Below are positions 56,643-64,000 of a DNA stretch of 64,000 bases, piece by piece. The notes beneath the pieces were generated by a model, which was not told where the DNA came from, searched no databases, and saw nothing but the letters and a program-made list of their open reading frames with translations. The DNA comes from Mycobacterium sp. GA-1199 (GTDB taxonomy: Bacteria; Actinomycetota; Actinomycetes; Mycobacteriales; Mycobacteriaceae): contig NZ_LQIX01000011.1 in assembly GCF_001500045.1 (NCBI RefSeq), forward strand, positions 1 through 64,000. Reading direction: 5' to 3'. The position numbers and the translations under genes were made by a program. Every line of letters begins with the position of its first letter. Positions within the stretch are counted from its first letter, which is position 1.

Positions 56643-56760
56643 GGTGTCTCCTTGGCTCTGATCGGTGACGGAAGGACCGGATCCGGAAAAGCCTTCACAA
56701 GATACAGGATACTGATTAAGCTCGATTGCTGGTTCGGCCATTCGATGGAGAGGGGTTGAA

Positions 56761-57963
56761 TTGCACCTCGAACAGGACACGCACCTCGACTTGTTGCGCG
56801 AGCGGGTGCGTGCCTTGGCCGCCAGCTGTCAACCGCCTCGACATGGTCGAACCGGCGTTCGGGCTCCGGAAGCGCACGACATCCCGAAACTCCGGGAATG
56901 GACCGCGCGGCTGTTCTCCGAGCAAATGCTCGGCGTGAATTGGCCGGTCGAATACGGTGGACTGCCCGACGCGCATCCGCTGCACGAGTCGGTCGTGATC
57001 GACGAGCTGATCCGTGTGAACGCGCCTGGCCCGGTGGGTGGCGGGATGTTGGCTGCCGCGGCGATCATCGCTTCAGGGTCCGCCGAGCAAAAGGACTACT
57101 TCCTGCCCCGCATCCGGTCCGGGGAGCACATCTGGTGCCAGCTGTTCAGCGAGCCGGATGCCGGCAGCGACCTCGCGGGCCTGCGCACCCGCGCACGTCG
57201 CGACGGCGACGTGTTCGTCATCGACGGCCAGAAGGTGTGGACCACCAATGGCCAGCACGCCGACTGGGGCTATTTGCTGGCCCGCACCAATCCCGAGGTC
57301 CCCAAACACGCGGGCATCACGGCCTTCGCTCTGGACATGTCGCTGCCGGGGGTCACGGTGCGGCCGCTGCGCGAGATCACCGGGACGGCGGACTTCAACG
57401 AGGTCTTCCTGGACGGGGTGCGCGTTCCGGCCGAGCACGTGATCGGCGAAGTCGATCAGGGCTGGGCCGTGACCACGGCCAGCTTGGTGCACGAGCGTGC
57501 GGGTGCGGGCAGCGGTGCTTCGCTGTTCGGTGCGCTGCAGCGGCTCGTGCGGTTGGCGGGCGCGCTGCCCGACGGCTCCGGCTCCGAGGACGGTGCCACA
57601 ACCGGCTCGGCGCTCGACCGCCGGGACGTGCGTCAGGCGATCGGAGGCTTCGTCGCCGACGTCCACGTCAACTCGTTGGTCGCGGCATACAACGAGAGCA
57701 GGGCGCTGCACGGCGGCGCCGACCTCGCTGACGCGCCGGTGTCGAAGATCCTGTTCAGTCAGATCAATCTTGCGCTGCACGAATACGGTCTGCAGCTTCA
57801 AGGCCACGACGGCGTTCGCATCGAGGCGGATTCACATGTGCACGACGGTGGTTGGTGGCAGGATGCGTTTCTTTACGGACGGGCTTTCACCATCGCCGGA
57901 GGGACCAACGAGGTTTTGCGTAACGTCATTGCAGAGCGTGCGCTTGGGCTTCCACGTGGCTGA
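56761..57963 (+). CDS. Acyl-CoA dehydrogenase (FadE type) heading the mce operon
   Basis: A 400-residue acyl-CoA dehydrogenase with the flavin motif WCQLFSEPDAGSDLAGLRTRA, QKVWTTNGQHADW, and a C-terminal AGGTNEVLRNVIAERALGLPRG, all intact. It starts with TTG behind GAGAGGGG; TTG is unusual but no better start exists nearby. The yrbEA gene begins 17 nt after its stop, so it is probably the first gene of the mce operon. This suggests that imported lipid enters beta-oxidation at once. Sterol specificity is inferred, not shown. Confidence 0.88.
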   Translation: MHLEQDTHLDLLRERVRALAASCQPPRHGRTGVRAPEAHDIPKLREWTARLFSEQMLGVNWPVEYGGLPDAHPLHESVVIDELIRVNAPGPVGGGMLAAAAIIASGSAEQKDYFLPRIRSGEHIWCQLFSEPDAGSDLAGLRTRARRDGDVFVIDGQKVWTTNGQHADWGYLLARTNPEVPKHAGITAFALDMSLPGVTVRPLREITGTADFNEVFLDGVRVPAEHVIGEVDQGWAVTTASLVHERAGAGSGASLFGALQRLVRLAGALPDGSGSEDGATTGSALDRRDVRQAIGGFVADVHVNSLVAAYNESRALHGGADLADAPVSKILFSQINLALHEYGLQLQGHDGVRIEADSHVHDGGWWQDAFLYGRAFTIAGGTNEVLRNVIAERALGLPRG

Positions 57964-57980
57964 CGGCCGGTGAGTGCGGG

Positions 57981-58832
57981 ATGACCGCACCGCGACAGGT
58001 GTACCCGAGCCCGCTGGGCGAGGTGGGCGACTGGGGGCGCGGCTACGTCCAGCGCCACCCCGTCGCGGCGCTGAATACCGTTGGTAGTCAGTGCATCCTT
58101 GGCCTGCAGGCAATCCGGTACCTGATCGTCGACATCGTCAGGTGGCGGTTCCCGTTCTGGGAGTTCGTCGAGCAGGCCGCGTTCATGGCGTCGACGGCGA
58201 TGTTGCCCACCATGTGCGTGGCGATCCCGATCGGGGTGACGCTGCAAATCCAGTTCGCCCTGTTGGCCGGCCAGGTCGGCGCCACCTCGCTGGCCGGTGC
58301 CGCCAGCGGGCTCGCGGTGATCCGTCAGGGCGCGCCGCTGGTGGCCGCCCTGCTGATGGCGTCCGCGGTGGGCTCGGCGATCTGCGCGGACCTCGGGTCG
58401 CGCACCATCCGGGAAGAGGTGGACGCCCTTGAGGTGCTCGGTATCTCGGCGGTACGCAGGCTCGTCGTCCCCCGGCTGGCGGCGGCCATCGTCGTCGGTG
58501 TCGCACTGACCGGACTGGTGTGTTTCATCGGGTTCCTGGCCGGCTATCTGTTCAACACCTTCGCCCAGAACGGTGCTCCGGGTAGCTTCGTGATGACCTT
58601 CGCCTCGTTCGCGACGGTCGGCGACCTCATCCTCACCCTGATCAAGGCGGTCGTGTTCGCCGCCATCGTGGCAATCGTCGCGTGCGACAAGGGACTTACC
58701 ACCAAGGGTGGGCCGGCGGGCGTGGCGAACTCGGTCAACGCGACCGTGGTGGCGTCTATCCTCCTGCTGATGATCACCAACGTGGTGTTCACCCAGATGT
58801 ACGTGCTGCTCTTCCCCAAGGCAGCGCTCTGA
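57981..58832 (+). CDS. yrbEA: Mce permease YrbEA (MlaE family)
   Basis: A 283-residue inner-membrane permease subunit of the Mce lipid-import transporter, homologous to MlaE. Five or so membrane helices, the central one followed by SRTIREEVDALEVLGIS, the conserved cytoplasmic EExDAL motif that contacts the MceG ATPase. ATG starts 17 nt after the fadE gene and the TGA overlaps the yrbEB ATG. The ATPase mceG is not in this window. Confidence 0.93.
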   Translation: MTAPRQVYPSPLGEVGDWGRGYVQRHPVAALNTVGSQCILGLQAIRYLIVDIVRWRFPFWEFVEQAAFMASTAMLPTMCVAIPIGVTLQIQFALLAGQVGATSLAGAASGLAVIRQGAPLVAALLMASAVGSAICADLGSRTIREEVDALEVLGISAVRRLVVPRLAAAIVVGVALTGLVCFIGFLAGYLFNTFAQNGAPGSFVMTFASFATVGDLILTLIKAVVFAAIVAIVACDKGLTTKGGPAGVANSVNATVVASILLLMITNVVFTQMYVLLFPKAAL

Positions 58833-59686
58833 TGGCGGCGCCCTACTACCCCAAGGGTGTCCGCCCGATCCTCACCGCGTCGACGTCGGTGGCCGGCCTC
58901 GGTGTCCGACTGGGCCACATGTTGACCTTCTTCAGCCGCGCGGTCGCCGGTTTCCCGCTGGCGGTCACCCGATACCGCAAGGCGTTCCTGACCATTCTGT
59001 CCGACGTCACGTGGGGAAACGGATCGATCGTCGTCGGCGGCGGCACCGCATGGGTGATCATCCTTCTCGGGGCAACGGCGGGCGCGATCGTGGGTATCGA
59101 GGGGTACCAGGCTCTGCACCTGCTGGGCATGGAACCCGCTGCGGGACTGCTGTCTTCGACGGTGTCCACCCGGGAGCTCGCGCCGGTGATGGCCGCGTTG
59201 GCGTTCGCCGCGCAGGCCGGCTGCCGGTTCACCGCGCAGTTGGGCTCGATGCGGATCTCCGAGGAGATCGACGCCATCGAGTCGCTGGCGATCCGTCCGC
59301 TGCCGTACCTGGTCAGCACCCGGCTTCTTGCTTCGGTGGTGGCGATCATCCCGCTCTACATCCTGTGCCTGGTCGTGAACTACGCGGCGGTGCAGAGCAT
59401 CGTCACTTTCGCGGGCGGATTGTCGGCGGGGTCCTTCGAGCACTACTTCCGGCTGGTACTCACCGGCCAGGACATCGTGTACTCGGTCATCAAGGCGATC
59501 GTCTTCGTGATCATCACATCCACAATCCAGTGCTACTACGGCTATTTCGCCGCCGGTGGGCCACAAGGGGTCGGCATCGCCGCCGGCCGCGCGATGCGGG
59601 CGAGCATCTCGGTCATGATCATCGCCAATCTCCTTCTCACCATCGGGTTGTGGGGAATCGGCTCCGGCGCAAGGCTCGGTGGCTGA
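58832..59686 (+). CDS. yrbEB: Mce permease YrbEB (MlaE family)
   Basis: A 284-residue partner of YrbEA. It carries the same MlaE-type motif, SMRISEEIDAIESLAIRPL, and membrane helices such as WVIILLGATAGAIVGIEGYQ. With YrbEA it forms the transmembrane channel of the Mce importer. ATG overlaps the yrbEA stop; mceA follows after 2 nt. Confidence 0.93.
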   Translation: MAAPYYPKGVRPILTASTSVAGLGVRLGHMLTFFSRAVAGFPLAVTRYRKAFLTILSDVTWGNGSIVVGGGTAWVIILLGATAGAIVGIEGYQALHLLGMEPAAGLLSSTVSTRELAPVMAALAFAAQAGCRFTAQLGSMRISEEIDAIESLAIRPLPYLVSTRLLASVVAIIPLYILCLVVNYAAVQSIVTFAGGLSAGSFEHYFRLVLTGQDIVYSVIKAIVFVIITSTIQCYYGYFAAGGPQGVGIAAGRAMRASISVMIIANLLLTIGLWGIGSGARLGG

Positions 59687-59688
59687 CG

Positions 59689-61065
59689 ATGGCGCAGAGC
59701 TTCGAATCGGCGGCCAAACCCGTATCCGACGCCCGGCTGCTGCTGCGTGGGGTCGCGCTGCTGCTCGGCACGGTCCTGTTGGCGGCCGCGGCGATCGCCA
59801 AGTCCGAAGGGATGTTCTCGAACCGCGTCGAAGTGGTCGCCTTGCTGGCCAACGTCGGAGACGGGCTGCCGAAGGGCTCCGACGTCAAGTTCCGCGGTGC
59901 CCTGGTCGGCACCGTCGAAGGCGTCACACCGAGCATCGACGGTGGCGACAACGAGGTCGACCTGAGCCTGGACCCCCACTTCGCGCACGCGATTCCCGCC
60001 ACGGTCACCGCGCGTGTCGTTCCCGGCAACGTGTTCGCGGTGTCGTCGATCCAGCTGGTGGACAACGGATCCGGTCCTGCATTGCGATCTGGAGCGCAGA
60101 TCCACCAGGACGACAGCCTGGCCACCGTCCAGTTCCAGACCGCGCTGTCGAAGCTGCGTGAGGTGCTCGCCGCCGCGGGCCGGCCGGGGTCCAGCGACAC
60201 CGTCGGCGTGCTGGCCGCCGTCGCCGAGGCCACCAGCGGTCGGGGTGACGAACTCGAACGGGCGGGCAGCGGGGCCAACCGCATCGTCGACGAACTCAAC
60301 CGCGTGATGGCCGACGACGGCACCGAAGCCACGCTCTCGGTGTTGTCCGAGGCGCTGCAGGGCCTTCAGAGGAGCTCACCGGACCTGCTGGACGCCGTGC
60401 ACAGTGCGGTAGTGCCCATGCGCACCTTCGCCGAGAAGCGTCAGGACCTTGCCCACTTCTTGTCGGCCGGACACACGACATTCGGTGAAGTGGGCACCGC
60501 CTTCGAGAACAACACCGACCGGATGATCGTGATCACCACCCAGCTGTCCCCGGTGATGGGCGTAATGGCCGACGGCGCGGGCGCCTTCGCACCGATCGTC
60601 ACTCGGATCAACGACGTCACCAACCGCTTCTTCGACCACGTGTGGCATGAGGACAAGAACATGGCGGTCGGAAAGTTCATGCTGGTTCTCACGCCGAACC
60701 GGATGTACACCCGTCAGGACTGCCCCCGCTACGGCGCACTCGAGGGACCGAGCTGTCGCACCGCTCCACTGACCGCCGACCCGCCGGTGCTGCCCCGGCA
60801 ACTCGACCCGCGCAACTACCAACCGCCCGGGGGCAATGTGGGTTCGGTTGGCAGCCCCGAAGAGCGCGCGCAGCTGAGCGAACTGCTCGGGCCGGAGCCG
60901 AATGCCGCCGCGGAGTTGCTGTTCGGCCCTGTTGCTCGGGGCAACACCGTGCAGATCGTCCCGGATCCGTCGGCGCACGCTGCGGCACCGCCACCGGGAC
61001 CGCCTCTGGCCGCGGAGGCCGCGCTTCCCGGGCCCACCGCTGCAGAAGGGAGCAACGGCCCGTGA
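59689..61065 (+). CDS. mceA: Mce protein A (lipid/sterol importer subunit)
   Basis: A 458-residue cell-envelope protein: one N-terminal membrane anchor (LLLRGVALLLGTVLLAAAAIA), a Mce/MlaD domain (VVALLANVGDGLPKGSDVKFRG to about 135), a long helical region that builds the periplasmic tunnel, and a Pro/Ala-rich tail. ATG 59689; its TGA overlaps the mceB GTG. The frame is open upstream within yrbEB but not as coding sequence. Confidence 0.9.
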   Translation: MAQSFESAAKPVSDARLLLRGVALLLGTVLLAAAAIAKSEGMFSNRVEVVALLANVGDGLPKGSDVKFRGALVGTVEGVTPSIDGGDNEVDLSLDPHFAHAIPATVTARVVPGNVFAVSSIQLVDNGSGPALRSGAQIHQDDSLATVQFQTALSKLREVLAAAGRPGSSDTVGVLAAVAEATSGRGDELERAGSGANRIVDELNRVMADDGTEATLSVLSEALQGLQRSSPDLLDAVHSAVVPMRTFAEKRQDLAHFLSAGHTTFGEVGTAFENNTDRMIVITTQLSPVMGVMADGAGAFAPIVTRINDVTNRFFDHVWHEDKNMAVGKFMLVLTPNRMYTRQDCPRYGALEGPSCRTAPLTADPPVLPRQLDPRNYQPPGGNVGSVGSPEERAQLSELLGPEPNAAAELLFGPVARGNTVQIVPDPSAHAAAPPPGPPLAAEAALPGPTAAEGSNGP

Positions 61066-62135
61066 CATCGACCGGCCCACCCGTCAGGACCCCGTTGAGG
61101 AGGCACATCCGCCCGCTGACCGGGCTGTGCATCTTCCTCGTCGTCTGCCTGGCCCTGATCTGGACGGTGTTCGTCACGTTGAAGCGTGAGGTGGACGGCC
61201 AAACCCATTCGTACAGCGCGATCTTCACCGACGTGTCCGGGCTCAAGGTGGGTGACGAGGTGCGGATGGCGGGGGTCAAGGTGGGCCGGGTCGACGACAT
61301 TGCGCTCGACGGAACCGATGCGCGGGTGCAGTTCCAGGTGCAGTCCGAGCAGGTGCTCTACGGAGACACCAAGGCCGCGATCGTCTACCAGAACATCATC
61401 GGCCAGCGCTATCTCGGCCTGTCGTTGGCCGACTACGGTGATCCGCGGGTGCTGCCCGCCGGTGCGGTGATCCCCGTCGAGCGCACGGAGCCCTCGTTCG
61501 ACATCTCGCGGCTGCTCAACGGGTTCGAGCCGCTGTTCGCGCTGCTCAACCCCGACCAGGTCGACAATCTCACGACCGCCATCGTCCGGTCGCTGCAGGG
61601 CGACACCGGCGCGATCGCGACCATGATCTCCGAGACGACCCGTCTCGCGGAGTCGTACTCGGGCACCGACGCGATCCTCGACGGCGTGCTGGTCCATTTG
61701 AACAAGGTCGTGGCCTCGCTGGCCGACCACGGTGGCGCATTGAACGACACCATCGATTCGGCGGAGACGACATTCAACGGATTCGCCGCGCGCCGTGCCG
61801 AATTCGTCAACTCGATGGACCAGGTGTCGATCGTGGGCGAACGGTTGGCCAACGTCATCACCGACGTGCAACCGGACATGCGGGAATGGCTGGCCCGCGA
61901 GCCGGGTTTCGCCAAACACTTCATGGAGGACAAACAGGGATTCGCCTATATGGCCTTCAACACGCCCTTGATGCTCAAGGGTCTGGCCAGGTTCAGTCAG
62001 GGTGGGGCGTACCTCGACGTGTACGCGTGCAACCTGACAGTCAGCCAGTTCCCGCGCATCGACAGCCTGATCAACGCGATCGTGCGGGAGGGTACGCCCG
62101 AAGACCGTTTGACCTACAGCCAGAAGTGTCGGTGA
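61062..62135 (+). CDS. mceB: Mce protein B
   Basis: A 357-residue Mce protein with a membrane anchor (LTGLCIFLVVCLALIWTVF) and an MlaD domain (AIFTDVSGLKVGDEVRMAGVK), then the helical tunnel domain, ending in two cysteines (NLTVSQFP region and QKCR). GTG start overlaps mceA (GTGA). The next gene begins 4 nt after its stop. Confidence 0.92.
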   Translation: MTSTGPPVRTPLRRHIRPLTGLCIFLVVCLALIWTVFVTLKREVDGQTHSYSAIFTDVSGLKVGDEVRMAGVKVGRVDDIALDGTDARVQFQVQSEQVLYGDTKAAIVYQNIIGQRYLGLSLADYGDPRVLPAGAVIPVERTEPSFDISRLLNGFEPLFALLNPDQVDNLTTAIVRSLQGDTGAIATMISETTRLAESYSGTDAILDGVLVHLNKVVASLADHGGALNDTIDSAETTFNGFAARRAEFVNSMDQVSIVGERLANVITDVQPDMREWLAREPGFAKHFMEDKQGFAYMAFNTPLMLKGLARFSQGGAYLDVYACNLTVSQFPRIDSLINAIVREGTPEDRLTYSQKCR

Positions 62136-62139
62136 CACC

Positions 62140-63195
62140 ATGACGGAGCTCCAGGAGAAGCCGACCGGAAAACGGTTGTGGCTTCGGTCCGTTCGGTCCT
62201 ACAGCAAGTTGCAGCTCGGCCTGATCTCGGTTCTGGTCATCGCGCTGGCCCTGGGCGGGGCGCTCGGCCTCGGCAGGCTCGGGTTGGGCAAGGACGTCTA
62301 CACCGCCGAATTCGCCCAGGCGGCGGGTTTGAGTGTGGGCGACCAGGTGACCGTGGCCGGTGTGCGCGTCGGTCGGGTGACGAGCATGCGGCTCTCGCGT
62401 GACCATGTGTCCGTCGGCCTCGAGATCGACGACGACATACCGGTCGGCTCGGCCACCCGCGCCTCGATCAAGCTCACCACGCTGCTCGGTGCGCGATACG
62501 TCGACGTGCAGCCGGCGGGTTCGAAGCCACTGTCGGACAGGCGCATTCCGATGGCCAACACCGAGGTTCCCTACGACCTCCAGTCCGCCCTGCAGGACGC
62601 TACCACGACCTTCGAGGCCGTCGACGCCGAGAAGATCGCGCAGTCGATGACGACGCTGTCGACGCAGTTGGAGGGTGCGCCCGAGGTGCTTCCGCAGGCC
62701 CTGCACAACATCGAGCACCTCTCATCGGTGATCGCGTCGCGCCGTGACCAGATCTACGACCTGCTGCGCAGCACCGAGCAGGTGGCCGAGTTGCTCGGCA
62801 ACCAGCAGCGCAGCCTGGGTCTGCTGATGACCCAGGGCCGCGAGGTGCTCGGCGATCTGGCGGCGCGCAAGGAACTCGTGGTCCGGTTGATCGATGCCAC
62901 CACAAAGTTGGTGAACCAGCTGCGGCCGGTGCTGATCGGTGACCGGCAGCGCATCGACGAACTGTTGCACAACCTCGAGGGCATGCTCGGCGCGGTGGGG
63001 CGCAACGAGGCGCTGCTGCGCAGCACCCTGCAGCTGATGCCCGTCACGGTCCGCAACTTCGCCAACGCCACCGGCAACGGCAACGAGTTCGACTTCACCT
63101 CGACCGGCGGCACCATGATCGACACATTCGTGTGCGCGATCAGCGGGCGCGCCAAGCAGTTCAACCTGCCGCCCTACTTCGGGGACTGCAAATGA
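62140..63195 (+). CDS. mceC: Mce protein C
   Basis: A 351-residue Mce protein: anchor LGLISVLVIALALGGALG, MlaD domain with GLSVGDQVTVAGVRVGRV, helical region with repeated heptads (LLRSTEQVAELLGNQQRSL), C-terminus PPYFGDCK. ATG is 4 nt after mceB, and its stop overlaps the mceD ATG. Confidence 0.92.
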   Translation: MTELQEKPTGKRLWLRSVRSYSKLQLGLISVLVIALALGGALGLGRLGLGKDVYTAEFAQAAGLSVGDQVTVAGVRVGRVTSMRLSRDHVSVGLEIDDDIPVGSATRASIKLTTLLGARYVDVQPAGSKPLSDRRIPMANTEVPYDLQSALQDATTTFEAVDAEKIAQSMTTLSTQLEGAPEVLPQALHNIEHLSSVIASRRDQIYDLLRSTEQVAELLGNQQRSLGLLMTQGREVLGDLAARKELVVRLIDATTKLVNQLRPVLIGDRQRIDELLHNLEGMLGAVGRNEALLRSTLQLMPVTVRNFANATGNGNEFDFTSTGGTMIDTFVCAISGRAKQFNLPPYFGDCK

Positions 63196-64000
63196 CCTCC
63201 CGGGCACTGGTGAAACTGATCGCGATTGTGGCGATGGTGTGCGGCGCCTGCGGGTGTTCGAGCAATCCGTTCGGTGAGCGGGACATGACGGTCATCGGCC
63301 TGTTCGACAGTGCGAGTGGGCTTTACGAGGGCAACGCGGTGTCGATTCTCGGTATGCCGGTCGGCACCGTCGTGAAGATCGAGGCGAAAGGCGCCTACGT
63401 CGAGGTGACGATGCGCATCGAGCCCGGCGTCAAGATCCCGGCCGACGCGCAGGCGGTGACCGTCTCCACCTCCATCCTCACCGACAGGCACGTCGAGTTC
63501 ACGCCCGTTTACGAGGAGGGCCCGACACTCACCGACGGCCAGACCCTCGGGCTGGATCGCACCCGTACGCCGGTCGAATTCGACCGTGTGCTGGCGATGA
63601 TCGACAAGCTCGCGGTGCAGCTGCAGGGCGACGGTCACGGCTCCGGACCGGTCGCCGACCTGCTCTCGGTGAGCGCCGCGATGACCGAGGGCAACGGCAC
63701 CAAGATCCGGTCGGCGCTGGGGGAGCTGTCAACGGCGCTGAAGATGAGCAAGGAGCGCGGGGCGCCGACCGGTGACGCGATCTCCAAGATCGTCACCAAC
63801 CTGGAGAGCCTGACCACGGCGGCCGCCGAGAACGACCAGACCATCCGCGACTTCGGCTCTTCGATGCGTCAACTCAGCGATGTGCTGGCGGCTCAACAGC
63901 TCGGGAGTGGATCGACCGGCGCGCAGATCAACCAGATCCTCACCGAGACAGCCGATCTGATCGAGGACAACCGGGACGCCCTGAAGACGACAGCCGCCGG
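63192..64000 (+). CDS. mceD: Mce protein D, N-terminal part (runs off window)
   Basis: The gene is open from ATG 63192 to the window end (269 codons seen) with no stop, so it is partial. A hydrophobic N-terminus (ALVKLIAIVAMVCGACGCSS) resembles a lipoprotein signal, but the lipobox is imperfect. The MlaD domain follows (GLYEGNAVSILGMPVGTVVKI), then VEFDRVLAMIDKLAVQLQ and helical tunnel sequence. By order it is mceD; MceE is usually the lipoprotein. ATG overlaps the mceC TGA (ATGA). Confidence 0.88.
   Translation, partial: MTSRALVKLIAIVAMVCGACGCSSNPFGERDMTVIGLFDSASGLYEGNAVSILGMPVGTVVKIEAKGAYVEVTMRIEPGVKIPADAQAVTVSTSILTDRHVEFTPVYEEGPTLTDGQTLGLDRTRTPVEFDRVLAMIDKLAVQLQGDGHGSGPVADLLSVSAAMTEGNGTKIRSALGELSTALKMSKERGAPTGDAISKIVTNLESLTTAAAENDQTIRDFGSSMRQLSDVLAAQQLGSGSTGAQINQILTETADLIEDNRDALKTTAA

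Noticed and set aside
56677..56686. CCGGATCCGG palindrome between the two fadE genes as a KstR-type operator
   Set aside because: Does not match the TnnAACnnGTTnnA KstR pattern; a 10-bp GC palindrome is expected by chance in this genome.

Overview
The window comes from a high-GC actinobacterium and reads as a fast-growing, Mycolicibacterium-type mycobacterium. It carries a mycobactin (mbt) siderophore cluster. It then carries the conserved mycobacterial block hrcA-dnaJ2-rsmE-phoH-ybeY-CNNM-deaminase-like-era-amiA2-recO-uppS-(Rv2360c type)-zur-smtB-glyS-TPM-dgt-dnaG-tRNA-Asn, and it ends in an mce lipid-import operon. Species cannot be fixed from sequence alone. Database comparisons below are from memory of the M. 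tuberculosis and M. smegmatis loci, not from a search.

Region 1 (1-25967) is iron acquisition. mbtA (minus) and mbtB (plus) diverge from a promoter with an IdeR-like iron box. mbtT-C-D-E-F-G form one run of start/stop-overlapping genes behind two tandem IdeR-like boxes. Between mbtB and mbtT sits a 4.6-kb block: an F420-type (LLM) oxidoreductase gene on the minus strand, and two exporter-fold ABC transporter genes on the plus strand. A strong IdeR-like box lies between them. The expected flow is salicylate to MbtA, then MbtB (aryl-oxazoline), MbtE (lysine), MbtC/D (polyketide unit) and MbtF (second lysine, cyclised), with MbtG hydroxylating lysine nitrogen. The mbtT message begins with a 28-codon reading frame whose stop overlaps the mbtT start; it is the best small-gene candidate here. 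No mbtH or mbtI lies in the window.

Region 2 (25968-47955) is housekeeping: heat-shock control, rRNA and ribosome maturation, repair, decaprenyl diphosphate synthesis, zinc control (smtB-zur operon with a candidate SmtB operator), glycyl-tRNA synthetase, dGTPase and primase, ending in tRNA-Asn. An IS110-family element (about 40.46-41.8 kb) has landed between glyS and the TPM gene, apparently inside a short hairpin repeat that also occurs upstream of glyS. Its long upstream non-coding end is where a bridge RNA would lie.

Region 3 (47956-56642) is accessory: several small secreted or exported proteins, a Thr/Pro-rich DUF4185-type exported protein, an NTF2-fold protein, an acyl-CoA oxidase, a VIT1/CCC1 metal transporter, a 346-bp gene-free stretch and an acyl-CoA dehydrogenase.

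Region 4 (56643-64000) is a second acyl-CoA dehydrogenase followed by yrbEA-yrbEB-mceA-mceB-mceC-mceD (cut by the window end). It is a tightly packed lipid or sterol import operon joined to beta-oxidation-type genes.
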